In this document: positions 1 through 11,559 of the stretch, piece after piece | How positions within the stretch are numbered: the first letter of the stretch is position 1 | Layout: each line of letters starts with the position of its first letter | Origin: Sisyra terminalis | Taxonomy: Eukaryota; Arthropoda; Insecta; Neuroptera; Sisyridae | Assembly (NCBI GenBank): GCA_958496175.1 | Contig: OY292275.1 | Span: 34,983,701-35,047,700, forward strand | Direction of reading: 5' to 3' | Length of the DNA stretch: 64,000 nt | Position numbers and translations under genes: made by a program | Notes under the pieces: generated by a model | Told to the model about the DNA's origin: nothing | What the model saw: the letters and a program-made list of their open reading frames with translations, nothing else | Databases searched by the model: none

Positions 1-71
1 TTCGATGAGAGCCGCACTTGACTTAGGGAAGAGTCACATGCGGCTCTGGAAGCCGCATTTGCCCACCTTTG
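1..71 (-). mobile_element. hAT-like transposon terminus, cut by window edge
   Basis: Read on the minus strand from about position 70, this stretch begins with a GGTGGGCAAATGCGGC-type sequence followed by GCCGCATGTGACTC, with an internal GAGCCGCA repeat. It resembles the conserved ends of hAT non-autonomous elements (motif CAGTGGTCGGCAAACTGCGG and relatives), recalled from memory. It is also markedly more GC-rich than the sequence that follows. Only one end is inside the window; the element would continue to the left. The 8-bp target duplication cannot be tested because the other end is missing. Confidence 0.45.
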
Positions 72-1656
72 TTCTACGTTATTCCCAAAATCCTCCCAAA
101 TCTCCCAAAATCAATCGAATCCAATTCCAAGTACAAAACTTGTAACCTAAACCTTGTAAACTCCAACCAAACTTGTATTGCATTGCGTATTAAATTTCAA
201 AGCAACCAAATGATTCTCCCGTCTGATATTTTGGTTTGTCTCAATTTTAGTATTTAAGCTTCAAAAGATCACAAGTTTTTTTTTTCTTTTTTTCAAAGCT
301 TTGGTTTATAAAAACGATAAAATATAATTTCTTATCATTCAAGGAAAGTAAATGCAAACTTTCTAAAAAATATCTTATTTTTCCTTGAATAAGGAGAGTA
401 CTTTAATTAAAGTAGTTATTTATTTGTGACTTCTTTGAATAATTATCACTAATTACAACTTTTTTCTGATTAAAAGAAAATGTAATTGGTTACAAAACAA
501 ACCACCATCTATATTATTTTAAACTCATATTTAGACAGTAATAAATACTAAAACTTATAATTATTTATTAATTTACTTGGTTATTATTTTACTCTACTTT
601 TTAATTAAACACATGAATTATAAATTGAAACGTATTCTTTTAACTTAAAAGCTTAGATCTTTTGTATACCTATACACAAAATATAATATTATAGAAATTG
701 TATGTATCATTCAATAATGAATTTTAACAGATTTCTATAATTGGTGCAACAAAAATGCTTTGAAATACTATTTCAATTGCACATTGTTCAAGAAAATGTA
801 TAATATTATCTTGAATATATTATGCAGTTAGAAATCGAATAATACTTTGAACACCATATTTATGCTTTGATATCTGATAGCACCTTGTATCAACTAGAGT
901 AGATACTTTGAGGAAGATAATAATTTTCAAATGGAAATTTGATATATAGTTCCGTCTTAAATAAACTTTTATAAAATGTAACGGTATATTTTATATTTCA
1001 GGAAATTTCATTTGAATAATTAATTAATTGTTTTTCTCTTGAATAATTAAAGAAAAATTAGTTTGGGTTAGATTTTTGTCTTTTGTTGTGAAGTAATTAA
1101 AACATTTAATATATTTTTGTCATTCAAGTTTTCTTAGTTGCTTTTAATCGATTTTTGAGTTCATTGGTTATGAATTATAGAAAGGGTATGATAAGGTAGA
1201 TATTTAAAAAGATTTTTATATTTTAAGTCACGGATATTTTCTTAAGTGATACTAGGGATAACAAAATGTATTGTTTCGCAAACTATTAAAATGCTATATT
1301 GGGTTGATGACAAATTTTCTCATACTATCCTATAGTATTATATACAAAATATAATATTTTTTGCAGAAGCTGGTGAATAAAAAAGAAAAATATACATTTT
1401 AGTTTTTAAATTTAAAATACACGCCACATTGCTTGTGATGTTACGTTTAAGCACCAAAAGAATACACTAAATATTTTAAATAATCGTAGTTCTTTGTAAT
1501 TTACGATTTTCCATCGTTCCCTTATAATATTGTCAAAGTCTGCTGAAATGATATTTCATTCTCAACTAAAGCTTCTAATATATATTTTATTGAGATATAC
1601 TGAAATTTGAAGACATCTTTTGCCTACTCAAACGTGCTTTTTTATACGTTCCAAAC

Positions 1657-1700
1657 CAAGCGCGGATTGGGGGTGGGGCACGTGCCGCCCCAGGATGTTT
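1657..1700. mobile_element. GC-rich DNA-transposon end fragment
   Basis: An isolated GC-rich patch reads AAGCGCGGATTGGGGG and continues into the near-palindrome GGGGCACGTGCCGCCCC. The first bases match the right end (reverse complement) of the 547-bp element at 9.90-10.45 kb, which begins TAAGCGCGGATCCACC. I infer a solo end or fragment of a related element. No partner end is visible nearby. Confidence 0.3.
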
Positions 1701-4700
1701 TTGGGTACTGTGGAGATTCCATAACAGTACATACTTAGAAGTAAATCAAATTATTAAAGTTGTGAAAATATATGAATAAAATAACAGAAAGAACATTAGT
1801 GAAACTTTAGTGTATTTCTGGCTGGAATTGCGAATTTTTTTCGTGATTCCTTTTTTCTAAGTTTTGCTCAACTTTTTCTCAAATAAAAAAAAATCATTTT
1901 AATGAACTAATAACAGACAATAAGATTAGTCTTCATAATTAAAGAATCGAATATTATGAGTGAGAAACAATAATTGCTCATCATTTTCATCTCACGAATT
2001 CAGCTTTCATTTCGGTCTTAGTTTACGCTTGTTGAAAGCCGAAACCGAATCTAAGTCGAAACTCGTTTTTTGCCGAAACTGAAAGTTTGGTCGGACAGTA
2101 TGAAATAATAATGCAAATGGTAATGATGTCAATCCTCTTAACTAAACTATCCCTAGCGCTACATTCTTGACTGGTAAGTAAAGTTCGTTTTGTTCCAATA
2201 CATTAGCTTACTCAACTATGACATCATTCATCCTGATTGGTGTTTAGCATATCTTGGCGGATTGCCATATTTTGTAGTTTTATTTTATCAACATAGTTAT
2301 CACTCTTACTGTTAATAAATAAATGCTTGTTTTATTTTCCCTCATTATGAAAATATTCGGTCAAGAATAATTTCCAAACACCCGTACACCATTTGGCTTT
2401 TATTTGCTCCGTTAAACTATTCATGATGTTTAAATTTCTTTTTGATTTTTATTGATTTTCTAAGAATTTAGTTAAGTGAGAAGCCTATAAAATTGAGACC
2501 TATCCTTTTGTATCAATATCTACTTAAAATTGCAGAAAAAATGAATTTTGTCTGAAATACTTTTACTAGGTTAATTCTTTCTAAAACATTTTTCTTGTAA
2601 AATAAATTATTTCCCTTGTATGATTGATATTCAAAAATTGTTTTAGACTAAAATAAAAGTTGTTAACTAGCACCTTATCGTATATAATGATCATATCCTT
2701 ACATAATAAATTATATCGTTTTATGGTTTTTTGAAAATTGTTACATTTCTATTAATTCTTTTACAGCTTATTATTTTTTTTATACTTTTGTTAAAAAATG
2801 TAACCAATTTTTGTGTAGAATTTATATGAAATTATTATAAAAAAAATAATACATTTCATAATAAGTTATGGCATCACTTTTTCATTTTATTTATTTTATC
2901 ATTTATTTTTAGAATCAATCAACATTGCAACTACAACAAATAACTGGTAATTGATTGCTTTCATTTAAAGGTCATAATGTCTTCCATTTCTGTGTTGAAG
3001 TGTTTGTGTGTTAACTTTATCATCATTTCTAAAGTGCTTTCACGTCTTTATTTTATTCGCTTCCTCTCTATCCCTCTATCCAGCGGCTTCAATTTTTACT
3101 TCCGACTTAGCGATTTACCTTCCCACTTTTAGGAACATCCATTAAGATAATTTATTTTACAAGGGTTAAAATTTAAACTTATTTTCACACAAACATAAAA
3201 TACAACTTATGGTAAGTTTTTAACAATTTATAATAAAAGCGTATTGCACCCACCAAGATAAAATTAAGTATCCGTCTACTAGGTATGAAAATAATCGTTA
3301 CAGTACAATTGAAGACTGATTTTTAATTGCAAATATTGAACTATAGTCAGAGTGTACACAAATACTAAATACACTTATGATTATTAATGTTACATGTGGT
3401 AAATATTGTGCATAGAGTTTAAAAATATTATAATTAATATTATTCAATTTATGTATTTGTTCTGCAAACAATGACAAATACAAGCAATTATAAATGCGTA
3501 AATAATAATAGCTACTATGAAATAATTAATTTCAATTAATGAGAACATATTAATGACCGCAAAATATGAAATATTTGATAAACATAGTTATGTACTTGTG
3601 TGATTGTAGAGCCACTACAACAGGATCTCTCGTTGAAACCATAAACAGGCTTTGAACGAGGTGAAGGGTTGATATAATAATAACCTTTACAATATGGTAA
3701 TAATAAAGTGAGCATATCATGAATATAACTGCGATAACGTTAACGCTTCAAAAAGGGGATAGCGTCACGTAGTAATAATAATAGATATTAATAATACCGG
3801 AAAACAGGAGCAGAGAAATAGCAGGTGAACAAGGGTTGGATGTTTCATCCAACAATTGGAGTCAACTCATTTGATTGCAAATTTGTGCATCGCGTACCTA
3901 GCATACGCGACTTTAAAGTGGAGTTTTCAGTGCATCAAATGTTGTACACAACATTCACGTCGGTTGGTTTTTGCCATACGGTTATGTCATGCAACACATT
4001 TCATTCCTAAATCCATGCTCAAATGCTGAACCTTACACATTCACCCATCCATCTTTCCACCTACAATTACTAGCCTCTCCACTTCCCCGACGTGCTGCCC
4101 GCAATTTTCTCTCAATCTGTATGCCAGTCTATTTTAGATAAAACGGAAATTGTTAAAATTGCTGACTTGGCCGAGTGCTTTGAATATAATTTTCCTGTTT
4201 TCCTGTTGAACTAATTTTCAAGTATGAATTGAGGATCACAGGGAGATATTATAACTGGGAGATTGGGTTTAATGTGTTTAGGTAGATTTGTGAATAGACC
4301 AGCGATACCAACACACGTCGTTGTCGCCTAAGTAAGATTGGGTTTTGAAAATTATAGAAAATTAAAGGTTCGGTATTCTCTTGATTATTGATACTAAGCG
4401 CGTGTTTTCAAATCATATTGAATGAAGTATTAATAATTTAATTACATTTCAGTAATATAAGTTTTCGTCAGACATTCCCAAACTGTGTTACGTCACACCA
4501 CGATGATATAGTTTCTCTGTTAGAAGAAGCATGGCCTATTTGAAAATAATTTTAACTATATACATAAATGTCGATTTTTTAAAACAGAATAGAAAAGATA
4601 AATTAACTATGTTCAATTTGTTTTTCTTTTTTTAATAGCAAAACTCATCATTTTATGTTATACAACAATACAAATATTAATAATAATTTTTCTACAAATG

Positions 4701-5149
4701 CAATAGTGTAGCATACGTTTTCACCGCCAAGGGTCGATCGAAAATTCACCGCTTCCTATTTTCATTAATGGTCAAAAAAATTGGTAAAAGTCAAATATCT
4801 TGAAATTCTTTCGAAAAAAAAATTTACTGTAGACAGGCGAGTTTTATTTATATTTAATAAAGCATATTTTATTAACGTTTTTATAAATGTAATAAAAGAT
4901 TGGTTTTTTATTTTAAATATTTTGTATACTTGATAAGAATTTGGTTGATAGAACTGCCAAATTTAATTTGTTATTACCTTTATCGTTACTGCTGATAAAT
5001 ATCTACCTACATATATCTATTAATAGCTTAAATATAATTTTATTTTAGCTCTATTTTATATAGCAAACCTACGCTAAGTTTTCCTTAATAAAGAATAATG
5101 TTATATTGGCTTCGTGGCTTTTTTTATATTCTCCACCTATCTACTCGTA

Positions 5150-5647
5150 TTATCTACAGTAATATTTCTCACTTGATGATAACTTCCTATATAAAAAACT
5201 GGGATAGAAAGCAAAAGGATTAGAAAAACGAGGAGAAAATATTTCGATTATCATTATATTTAAATGCACTAAGTATATCCTTCTACAGCTTTCACAGCTT
5301 CCATCGTGTTTTATGTGGTATTTTATTCGTCCATGACAGTTTTTTCGTAGATTATCCACTCTAGTATTATTTGACGTATTAAGTGAATCATATTTATGCA
5401 GATCAAGCATATAATAACTGTTCATATTCGTTTTTAGAAGAATTAAGTAAGTTTTTTTTGACCTGACAAAAAGCCAACAAAAAAAAGAAAACTTATCAAT
5501 TACGGTTTTATATAATAAATAAATTTTTGATTTTAATATATTGAGAATCAAATAAAACTTCAAGAAAACAACACTTTTTTCATTTTTATGGAACCCACAT
5601 TCAACGTAACCCAGCACACGTGTGGAATGACGTTGATATTCATCCAT
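5150..5647 (-). CDS. Orphan 165-codon ORF, function unknown
   Basis: This open frame of 165 codons begins at an ATG and is the longest in the window outside the Jockey element. I do not recognise the product. It is basic and rich in K, Y, L, S and N. A hydrophobic block at about residues 27-62 holds runs such as FLKFYLILNIL and FSFFCWLFV. A short Cys/His cluster (CHGRIKYHIKHDGSCESC) lies around residues 104-121. No signal peptide or known motif is clear. Codon use looks like the surrounding AT-rich DNA, which argues for a chance frame. Against that, 165 codons without a stop is unusual in sequence of this composition. It could be a lineage-specific gene, an exon of one, or chance. Confidence 0.15.
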   Translation of the reverse strand: MDEYQRHSTRVLGYVECGFHKNEKSVVFLKFYLILNILKSKIYLLYKTVIDKFSFFCWLFVRSKKTYLILLKTNMNSYYMLDLHKYDSLNTSNNTRVDNLRKNCHGRIKYHIKHDGSCESCRRIYLVHLNIMIIEIFSPRFSNPFAFYPSFLYRKLSSSEKYYCR

Positions 5648-7170
5648 ATTTTATGTTTGACAAAATTTATCACTTTCATCACTTGTTGATGTCAACTATA
5701 GAAAAATATTTATTATTTTATTATACACCATCTAGATTATACCCTTGGGAATAATCAATTATGTCTCACGTGACGAAAATCCCATTTTATTTTCGTAGAC
5801 ACGTAAAAAAATACTGAACGGAAGAGATTAGAAAGAAGAATTATTTTGAACATATCTATGTTTATAGATCTTGCTTTTTCCTGAACCACTAGGAATTTTC
5901 CACACTCTTTCCAAGTGTTGTGTCATTTATATGAGTTGATGAAATTTCTGTAAAAGTATATTCCCAATTCAATGACCTGTACCCAACCATGTGCATTTAA
6001 TTTAGAAGTAAGATTTATAGAATATATGTAACGGCAAATGTAATTGTTTAAGTAGTGTGTTTCACATTCATTTAACAAAAAACGCGTATATAAATATAAT
6101 CTAATTATTATCATATAATTTTATTGCGAAAATAAGATATTATTTGGGAATTTGAAACTTTTATCCACTCACATAATTTTAATTTAATTTCATCAGTTTG
6201 CAAAACTCTTAATTTGTAAATGGGAAACCCTTCAAATAAGTTTGGCCGTTTACATTTATTATTTTTTTATTTTCAATTATTTACACACAAAATCATACTC
6301 TGTTTTTAATTTTGAATTGCTGCTTATAAATTCAGGAAATACATATTTTTTTCATCATTAATCTCTGCTTTATTAATATAAAAACAAAATATTTTAATTA
6401 ATGAAAAATATAATTTGGATGATAAAATAAATGTGTATAATGTATATATCAATATTGATAACTTCAAAAGTTTCAAGTAGTATTTTATTCATATTTTAAT
6501 TTTAATTAACTTTATAATTAAATCATATTCGTAAGTTATATAGACTATTCAGTCACCGTTTCATTGATTCTTGGACGATTCTCTGTAAACATATTAATGA
6601 CAGTCCAAACCATCTTTTACGAAAACTACCGCTGTTTTCTTAATTTTGATAACACAGAAGAAAAGCATAAGACTATTGGTGTTAAGTACCAATGTAGTTA
6701 TAACGCTAGATATATTTTTTTACCAAAAAATTGCCACATCATCGTGAGAACGGTCCCCTGTGCTGTCCTATTTCCAGAACTAGGATAAGATTGCGACATA
6801 AGGATTCGGATGTAAGGATAGATAGCTATGAAATTTATGAAAACGTTTTTATCATTTTGGATACAAATGGAACTTGGAGATTATTATGGATGCTTTGGTT
6901 ACTAACGTAAAAAGAAGTATTTAATATACGTTGAAGAACTTTCGACTCAAATGATTGTGTTTGAGAACTTAGCAGAAATAAGTAAGCTTGACCAAATCAT
7001 GTCCGGACTTTTCAAGAGCAGGCCCCTGCTAAAATTAGATACTAACTTTTTTCTATTGTGGTTCTTCATATGTTTTCTTGCGTTAAAAGGAACGTAACAA
7101 GGCTACATTTGTATAAATGACTTAAGTGGCGCCATGTCCTCATTTTGTGTAGTGCTTGTATTTCTTTTAT

Positions 7171-7335
7171 TGTTATTTACCGTCGCCTAATAACTACTAA
7201 GGTTCTTAGTGACTCTAAAGTTAATAAAAACCGCAATTGAGAAATATCGAAAATTTGCTCGATACGATGATCGAACCCAATACCTACTAATTTTGGAGTG
7301 GTTATTTAACGACTCGGCCACCAGAAGGCTAGTAA
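7171..7335 (-). mobile_element. tRNA-derived SINE copy 1
   Basis: Minus-strand copy of the SINE family seen five more times at 28-39 kb. It has a tRNA-like head with an A-box-like TGGCCGAGTCG (complement at 7310-7320) and a B-box-like GGGTTCGATC (complement at 7269-7278). A conserved tail follows: GAGCAAATTTTCGATATTTC, then a TTTTTATTAAC block, an AGAGTCACTAAG block and a terminal GGCGACGGTAAATAAC. The head resembles the Leu/Ser-tRNA A box (TGGCCGAGTGG). It is one of the better preserved copies and the only one on the minus strand. Confidence 0.75.
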
Positions 7336-9422
7336 TTTTTTTACGCTATAAACATAGCGCTGACAGAAAATTAATCAGAAGCTGGGCCCAGTGGCCACTA
7401 AAAGCCATATTATAAATCCGGAGACTAAGTTCTGGTGAAATTTCCAACCACAAATATTGAGTATCAATACACTGCAAGGTATATTACTAAAAGTTAGAGA
7501 CTGTTTTTAAGCGCTTCATTAGTTTTAAATGTACTACTCAAAAATTGATTTCAGTTTAAGTTTAAAAATGTATCTTTCAGTTTTCATTGTAAAAATTTAA
7601 TTTTTGTCTAACATATTTCAGAAATACTTTTTTAAATTTCACGATTATTTTTGACTGAAACTGAAATAATATAATTATAAGGATTTTAATCCTATGTAAT
7701 GTTCTTGAAAATAAATTATAACAATTATGTTTACTGTATTGACTATAACAGACCCCTTTTACATCGAACAGTCCTCTGCAAATAATCACTCGAAAACGGT
7801 TAATACCTTGAAAAGTAGCCTTAATTAAATTGGCTTTTTAGCACTTATCATTAAACTATTAATTTTCTAGTATTTTGTATGATTTTTCTAAATAAGAAAC
7901 AAAATAATATAATTGGGCAACTTTACATTGTCTGAAAACATCTTTACAAAGAATCATCTTCTCATTCTTATTTTATGAAATTTAAACTCAATCAAAATAT
8001 TTTTTTAAGTCGCAGGTCTTAAAAGAATTAAATATTTTTTACACAGAATTTTAATTTAGAGGAATAATAATAATAATAAAAATAATAAGGGCTTATTGTT
8101 TTACTAAAAAAAAAGAAAAGAAAACCAGATAAAACTTTTACGTTTAGTGAATTATTCACAGGGAACATTATGAAAACTCCCTTAGTAAAATAAAGGTTCG
8201 AGTAGAGCAAATAATTAGGGCGCCTTTTCTCTGAACAATAACTTAATTTGTTAATTTTTTCATGCTACATAAATTGAAATTTTAGTTTACGTTTATTTCT
8301 GGTTGTATCAAACGCATTTGTGGAACATGTTATTGCGCCTGAATAACTTTTATATTATTTTAACTTAAGCTCTTAATCTCAATAAATATAAATGTAAAAT
8401 TACTAGATGCATGTGCAATTAAATATTATTTTTTTAAAACAACGAGCCTCTTATTTATTTATTTTTTCATTCCCAAATATAAATATACATAGTACATTTT
8501 TAAAAAATGTTATGCGAGGCTGTTTTTTTTAAATTTAATTTAATTGTATTTGATTGAAAAATAATAACTATTTTGCAATAGTTTGTTTATTGATGAGATT
8601 AAAAGCTTAACTTGGAATTAAACCAAAATTATTCAAGTGAATTTATATAAATATTGTAACAATAAACCATATGCACATATTTTTTTATTTTCTAATGGAT
8701 AAAGGACATTATTAATAAGAGGAAAACCACTTGTTAGTTATGAAAAACTAGTATTTTGACAGAAAAAAAGTTTTAATTTTATTGAATAGACAGTCTGAAA
8801 ACAACAAATGTACTTATAGGCTTCTGTGACGTTACAGTACGCATTAATTGGCATTAGTATGCGTATTGAAACAAAGTCATAAACAAATCTTTGAGCGGTT
8901 ACCATATAAAATATAGAAATAATAATTTACACCATTTTTGACATTTTTCACTATTTTTCGCCAAGGAAAATATTTTTATGCTCTTAAAATTACTCTCATT
9001 TTTTTATTAGGAATAGAGGTTGTATTGATTGTAAAAAGCTTAAAACATTAACATAATGTTTAAACGATATAAACAACCTTTTCCTTTGTGTTAAGGTAAA
9101 TTTGTCGTAGGAAATTGTTCATGGGATTTTTAAATTTCGTATTGTTACATCATTTTAATGCCGGGCCAATAGGAAATCATTTTAAAAAAAATCGAATTTA
9201 AACTTTTTTTGGCATTTTTAAATTATTATGACTTAAATATTATCAATTAAAGTTAAAATTTAGCAGCTAGATTATGTTTTCACATTAGTTTAGAACAATT
9301 TAAAATTATTTCTATTGTTGATCTATTGTTTGAGAAAAATTAGGAAGAAATGTAATCTCAAAATCGAATTTATGTAGCATAAGAATTTAATAAATTATAT
9401 TTTTTAAATTTATTTCTCTTGC

Positions 9423-9424
<2 letters not shown>
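7336..9424. other. AT-rich spacer
   Basis: No gene is supported. It is AT-rich with homopolymer runs. A small hairpin-forming repeat (TACGCAT/ATGCGTA) lies near 8839-8866. Confidence 0.5.
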
Positions 9425-9512
<88 letters not shown>

Positions 9513-9515
9513 TAA
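9425..9515. repeat. (TA)n microsatellite
   Basis: About 90 bp of alternating TA broken once by a G near 9497. It lies immediately beyond the 3' end of the decayed minus-strand LINE (9.53-9.89 kb), so it may have started as the simple-repeat tail of that LINE. That origin is inference. Confidence 0.95.
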
Positions 9516-9529
9516 GCAATATGCATCTT

Positions 9530-9895
9530 CTTACGGTATCTTACCCTTAAAGACGTTGGTGATTACATTTGCCTATCTTATCTTATTTATTGCCGGTCTG
9601 AACAGTTCTATGGAGGTATATTAGTTCATTGTCGTAAATTCTGAAGTCAAGAATTGCGTTTTCTTCCTGATCCTCTCTTATTATTGATTTTGCCTTCGAT
9701 GATAAATGAAAGCAGTTCGTATTTTTGGTTTCTCATAATATAACCGAAATATTAAGTTTTCCTTTCTATTATTAGTTGCTCTTCATCTTTGCAAGACTTT
9801 TGCGATTGCTATATAATTCATGAAAGATATCCGAACATTTTACGGTAGCATCGGAGTTCGAACGGTTTTATTCTTTTTTGGGTTGTTTCTGTCAT
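9530..9895 (-). pseudogene. Decayed LINE, C-terminal end of ORF2
   Basis: Minus-strand conceptual translation gives fragments typical of the C-terminal region of LINE reverse-transcriptase proteins in arthropods: RIKPFELRCYRKMFGYLS, then MRNQKYELLSFIIEGKI, then NNKRGSGRKRNS and LQNLRQ. These correspond to the family patterns EAFEMWCYRRMLRISW, GHIMRNxKYELLxLIIEGKI and GKRGxGRRRxSWLxNLR, which I recall from proteins often mislabelled craniofacial development protein-like. The frame has stops where Trp codons are expected (after RKRNS and after LRQ) and is dead. It is continuous with the palm-domain relic at 10.78-11.28 kb once the elements inserted between them are removed. Confidence 0.7.
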
Positions 9896-9899
9896 TGTC
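9893..9899. repeat. Target-site duplication, left copy (CATTGTC)
   Basis: CATTGTC here is repeated exactly at 10447-10453, flanking the 547-bp DNA element between them. An eighth base differs (T here, G there), as expected for an old 8-bp hAT-type duplication. Confidence 0.6.
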
Positions 9900-10446
9900 A
9901 GGTGTGGATTCAGTCCTCAATAAGGTTGTGGGTAGGGTCATCCGAAAACCGAAAACATAAAAGAAATTGATTTATCTTGCGAAAACTTTCGCTATGATTC
10001 ACTATAGAACTTGTATAATGCCGTAATCATAGCCTGTTAGAATTATGATAACATGCTTTCTAATTATCGCACAACATAATGTTTGAGTTACTTGAATTAT
10101 TTTTTTTTAATTTTTTTTCTTACAAAAATATTTACTTAAATATTCAAAATAATTATGATCAGTTATCAGTTAAAGTTGAATTATTTATTATTTTTTTTAA
10201 AAATTTTCTTAAAAAAATTATTTTATTTTTTCACGTGTGAAAAATTAAAATCGTTTATCGATTTGGAGTAGATTAGAGCAATATTTTCTGTGAAGCGTAA
10301 AAAGATTTATTTCAGGTTCATTTTTTAAATAAAAAATCAATATTTTTGATAAATTTTACTTTTGTAATAAAATCCTAATGGGATTTCACCTCAACTAGGG
10401 TTGTGGGTATGCCCACCGTACCCACAACGGTGGATCCGCGCTTAGG
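9900..10446. mobile_element. 547-bp non-autonomous DNA transposon inside LINE relic
   Basis: The element starts AGGTGTGGATTCAG and ends TGGATCCGCGCTTAGG, giving an imperfect terminal inverted repeat around a shared GGAT(T/C)CA core. It is flanked by CATTGTC on both sides. Both inner ends also carry GGTTGTGGGTA blocks. It has no ORF and an AT-rich interior, so it must be mobilised in trans. The 7-8 bp duplication suggests a hAT-like transposase. It splits the decayed LINE on the minus strand. Confidence 0.6.
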
Positions 10447-10453
10447 CATTGTC
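10447..10453. repeat. Target-site duplication, right copy (CATTGTC)
   Basis: Right-hand partner of 9893-9899. The sequences flanking the pair would rejoin into one continuous stretch if the element were removed. Confidence 0.6.
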
Positions 10454-10529
10454 CATGTTGTAGCCCTTACAACAAAGTGGAAAAATCGTAGGTACATTTG
10501 AATATTCTAGCTTTTAATAAAATAAATTC

Positions 10530-10765
10530 ACACAAGTCTCTTTTTAACGACATATCTAATCGACATCGTTGATTTTTCCACTTTGTTTTATATTTAATTC
10601 GTGATTTTTTCGTTAATTCAGTTCTGTATTTCAGTTTTGCATTATTTTCTCTTTGATCGCTTTTCAGCCTTTCATTTTGGACCAATTTATTTACGAATTA
10701 AATATAAAACAAAATGGAAAAATCAACGTTGCCAGTTATTGATGTCGCTTAAAGAAACTTGAGTC
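10530..10765. mobile_element. MITE family M, copy A
   Basis: Inverted repeat with arms of about 65 bp. The left arm has AACGACAT, then CGTTGATTTTTCCACTTTG, then TATATTTAATTCGTG. The right arm is its complement (ACGAATTAAATATAAAAC, TGGAAAAATCAACGTTGCC, GATGTCGCTTAAAG). The same arm sequence occurs at 14.59 and 18.80 kb. An extra inverted fragment of the arm (ACAAAGTGGAAAAATCG) lies at about 10473-10490. It contains no transposase. It interrupts the minus-strand LINE relic. Confidence 0.65.
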
Positions 10766-10779
10766 AAAATATTTAGTTG

Positions 10780-11285
10780 GCAGATGCATAGTATATATTT
10801 GGCATTTTATCAAATAAGCTCGTGCTTTTCCCAGGTATGTGTTTTCTAGTGAATAAAACCAGCTTTTATTAAGGTTACTTCCTAGGCAAGTTATTGGTGT
10901 AACTTTTTCTAATTCTTTTCCGTTGACCTAATTTCGATCCTTTCTTGATGGTGCTTGCTGAAAACGATCATTTTGGTTTTCTTTCTTATTAATTTCATTT
11001 CAAATTTTTTACACGTCATCACTCGGCTACACTGGTGTTACAGTAATTTAGTGTCATTTGATGAGATGACTACGTCATCATCGTATCGAAAGTTGTTAAT
11101 GCTCTGCCCATTTATACAATACAATTTATACAATACGAAATACCTTGTAAATTATTGTACAATATGTAGAAAATAATGAGCTATAGGTACTATGTACAGC
11201 ACCTCAGGTGAGACCCGTAGTTTTTACCAGATGCAGTATTTTAAGAAACGGGGGGAAACCCATCCACTGCAGGAACTCTCTAAGT
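10780..11285 (-). pseudogene. Decayed LINE, reverse-transcriptase palm region
   Basis: Minus-strand translation in order gives LREFLQWMGFPPFLKILHLV, KTTGLT, INGQSINNFRYDDDVVISS, CKKFEMKLIRKKTKMIVFSK and IKAGFIH. These match the LINE reverse-transcriptase pattern LxEMGxPxHLIxLIxxLY, then xxGLTxxFxxxxGVRQGC (lost here), then INGxxINNxRYADDTVLxA with the catalytic YADD altered to YDDD, then the KxGLxINxKKTKVMVxSK block. Stops and frameshifts are frequent. The clade is not resolved but differs from the Jockey elements in this window. The missing C-terminal part lies at 9.53-9.89 kb. Confidence 0.7.
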
Positions 11286-11516
11286 CAGAGGTTCTTAACC
11301 GGGATTCAATCGATCCTCAAGAGTTCGATGAGTCAGTCTCGCAGGTTCAGCGGAGATCAAGAGTCACCTTAGACTCATATGACCAATCTATAAATATATA
11401 AATATATACCTAAGTTGTGAATTTGAATAAATCATATTTAATTTTTCCAATGGTTCGATGAATGTGCATATGCAACTAGTGGGGATCAATACCTCCAACA
11501 CGGTTAAGAACCCCTA
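11286..11516. mobile_element. hAT-type MITE
   Basis: About 230 bp with inverted termini AGAGGTTCTTAACCG on the left and the complement of AGGGGTTCTTAACCG on the right. The GGTTCTTAACC end is typical of hAT MITEs. Second inverted blocks follow (TTCAATCGATCC on the left; GGGGATCAATACC on the right). The expected 8-bp flanks, CTCTAAGT and TTTCAAGT, agree at 5 of 8 positions, so the duplication has decayed or the boundary is off by a base. The overlapping 69-codon plus-strand ORF is a chance frame. Confidence 0.6.
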
Positions 11517-11559
11517 TTTCAAGTATTAAATAGTCTCGAATCTAACCTTGCTGTGGAGG

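Larger units (their letters stand above)
72..7170. other. AT-rich spacer, no assignable gene
   Basis: Long AT-rich non-coding sequence with poly-A and poly-T tracts and only short ORFs. Exceptions are a GC-rich transposon-end-like patch near 1.66-1.70 kb, a weak inverted repeat near 2.0-2.1 kb built on TTTCGG/CCGAAA blocks, a better-balanced unique stretch near 3.6-4.18 kb without a convincing reading frame, and the 165-codon ORF at 5.15-5.65 kb listed separately. I see no splice-bounded exon series. Confidence 0.5.

Noticed and set aside
4160..4180. TTGGCCGAGTG resembling a SINE or tRNA A box
   Set aside because: No B box or SINE tail follows within 150 bp.
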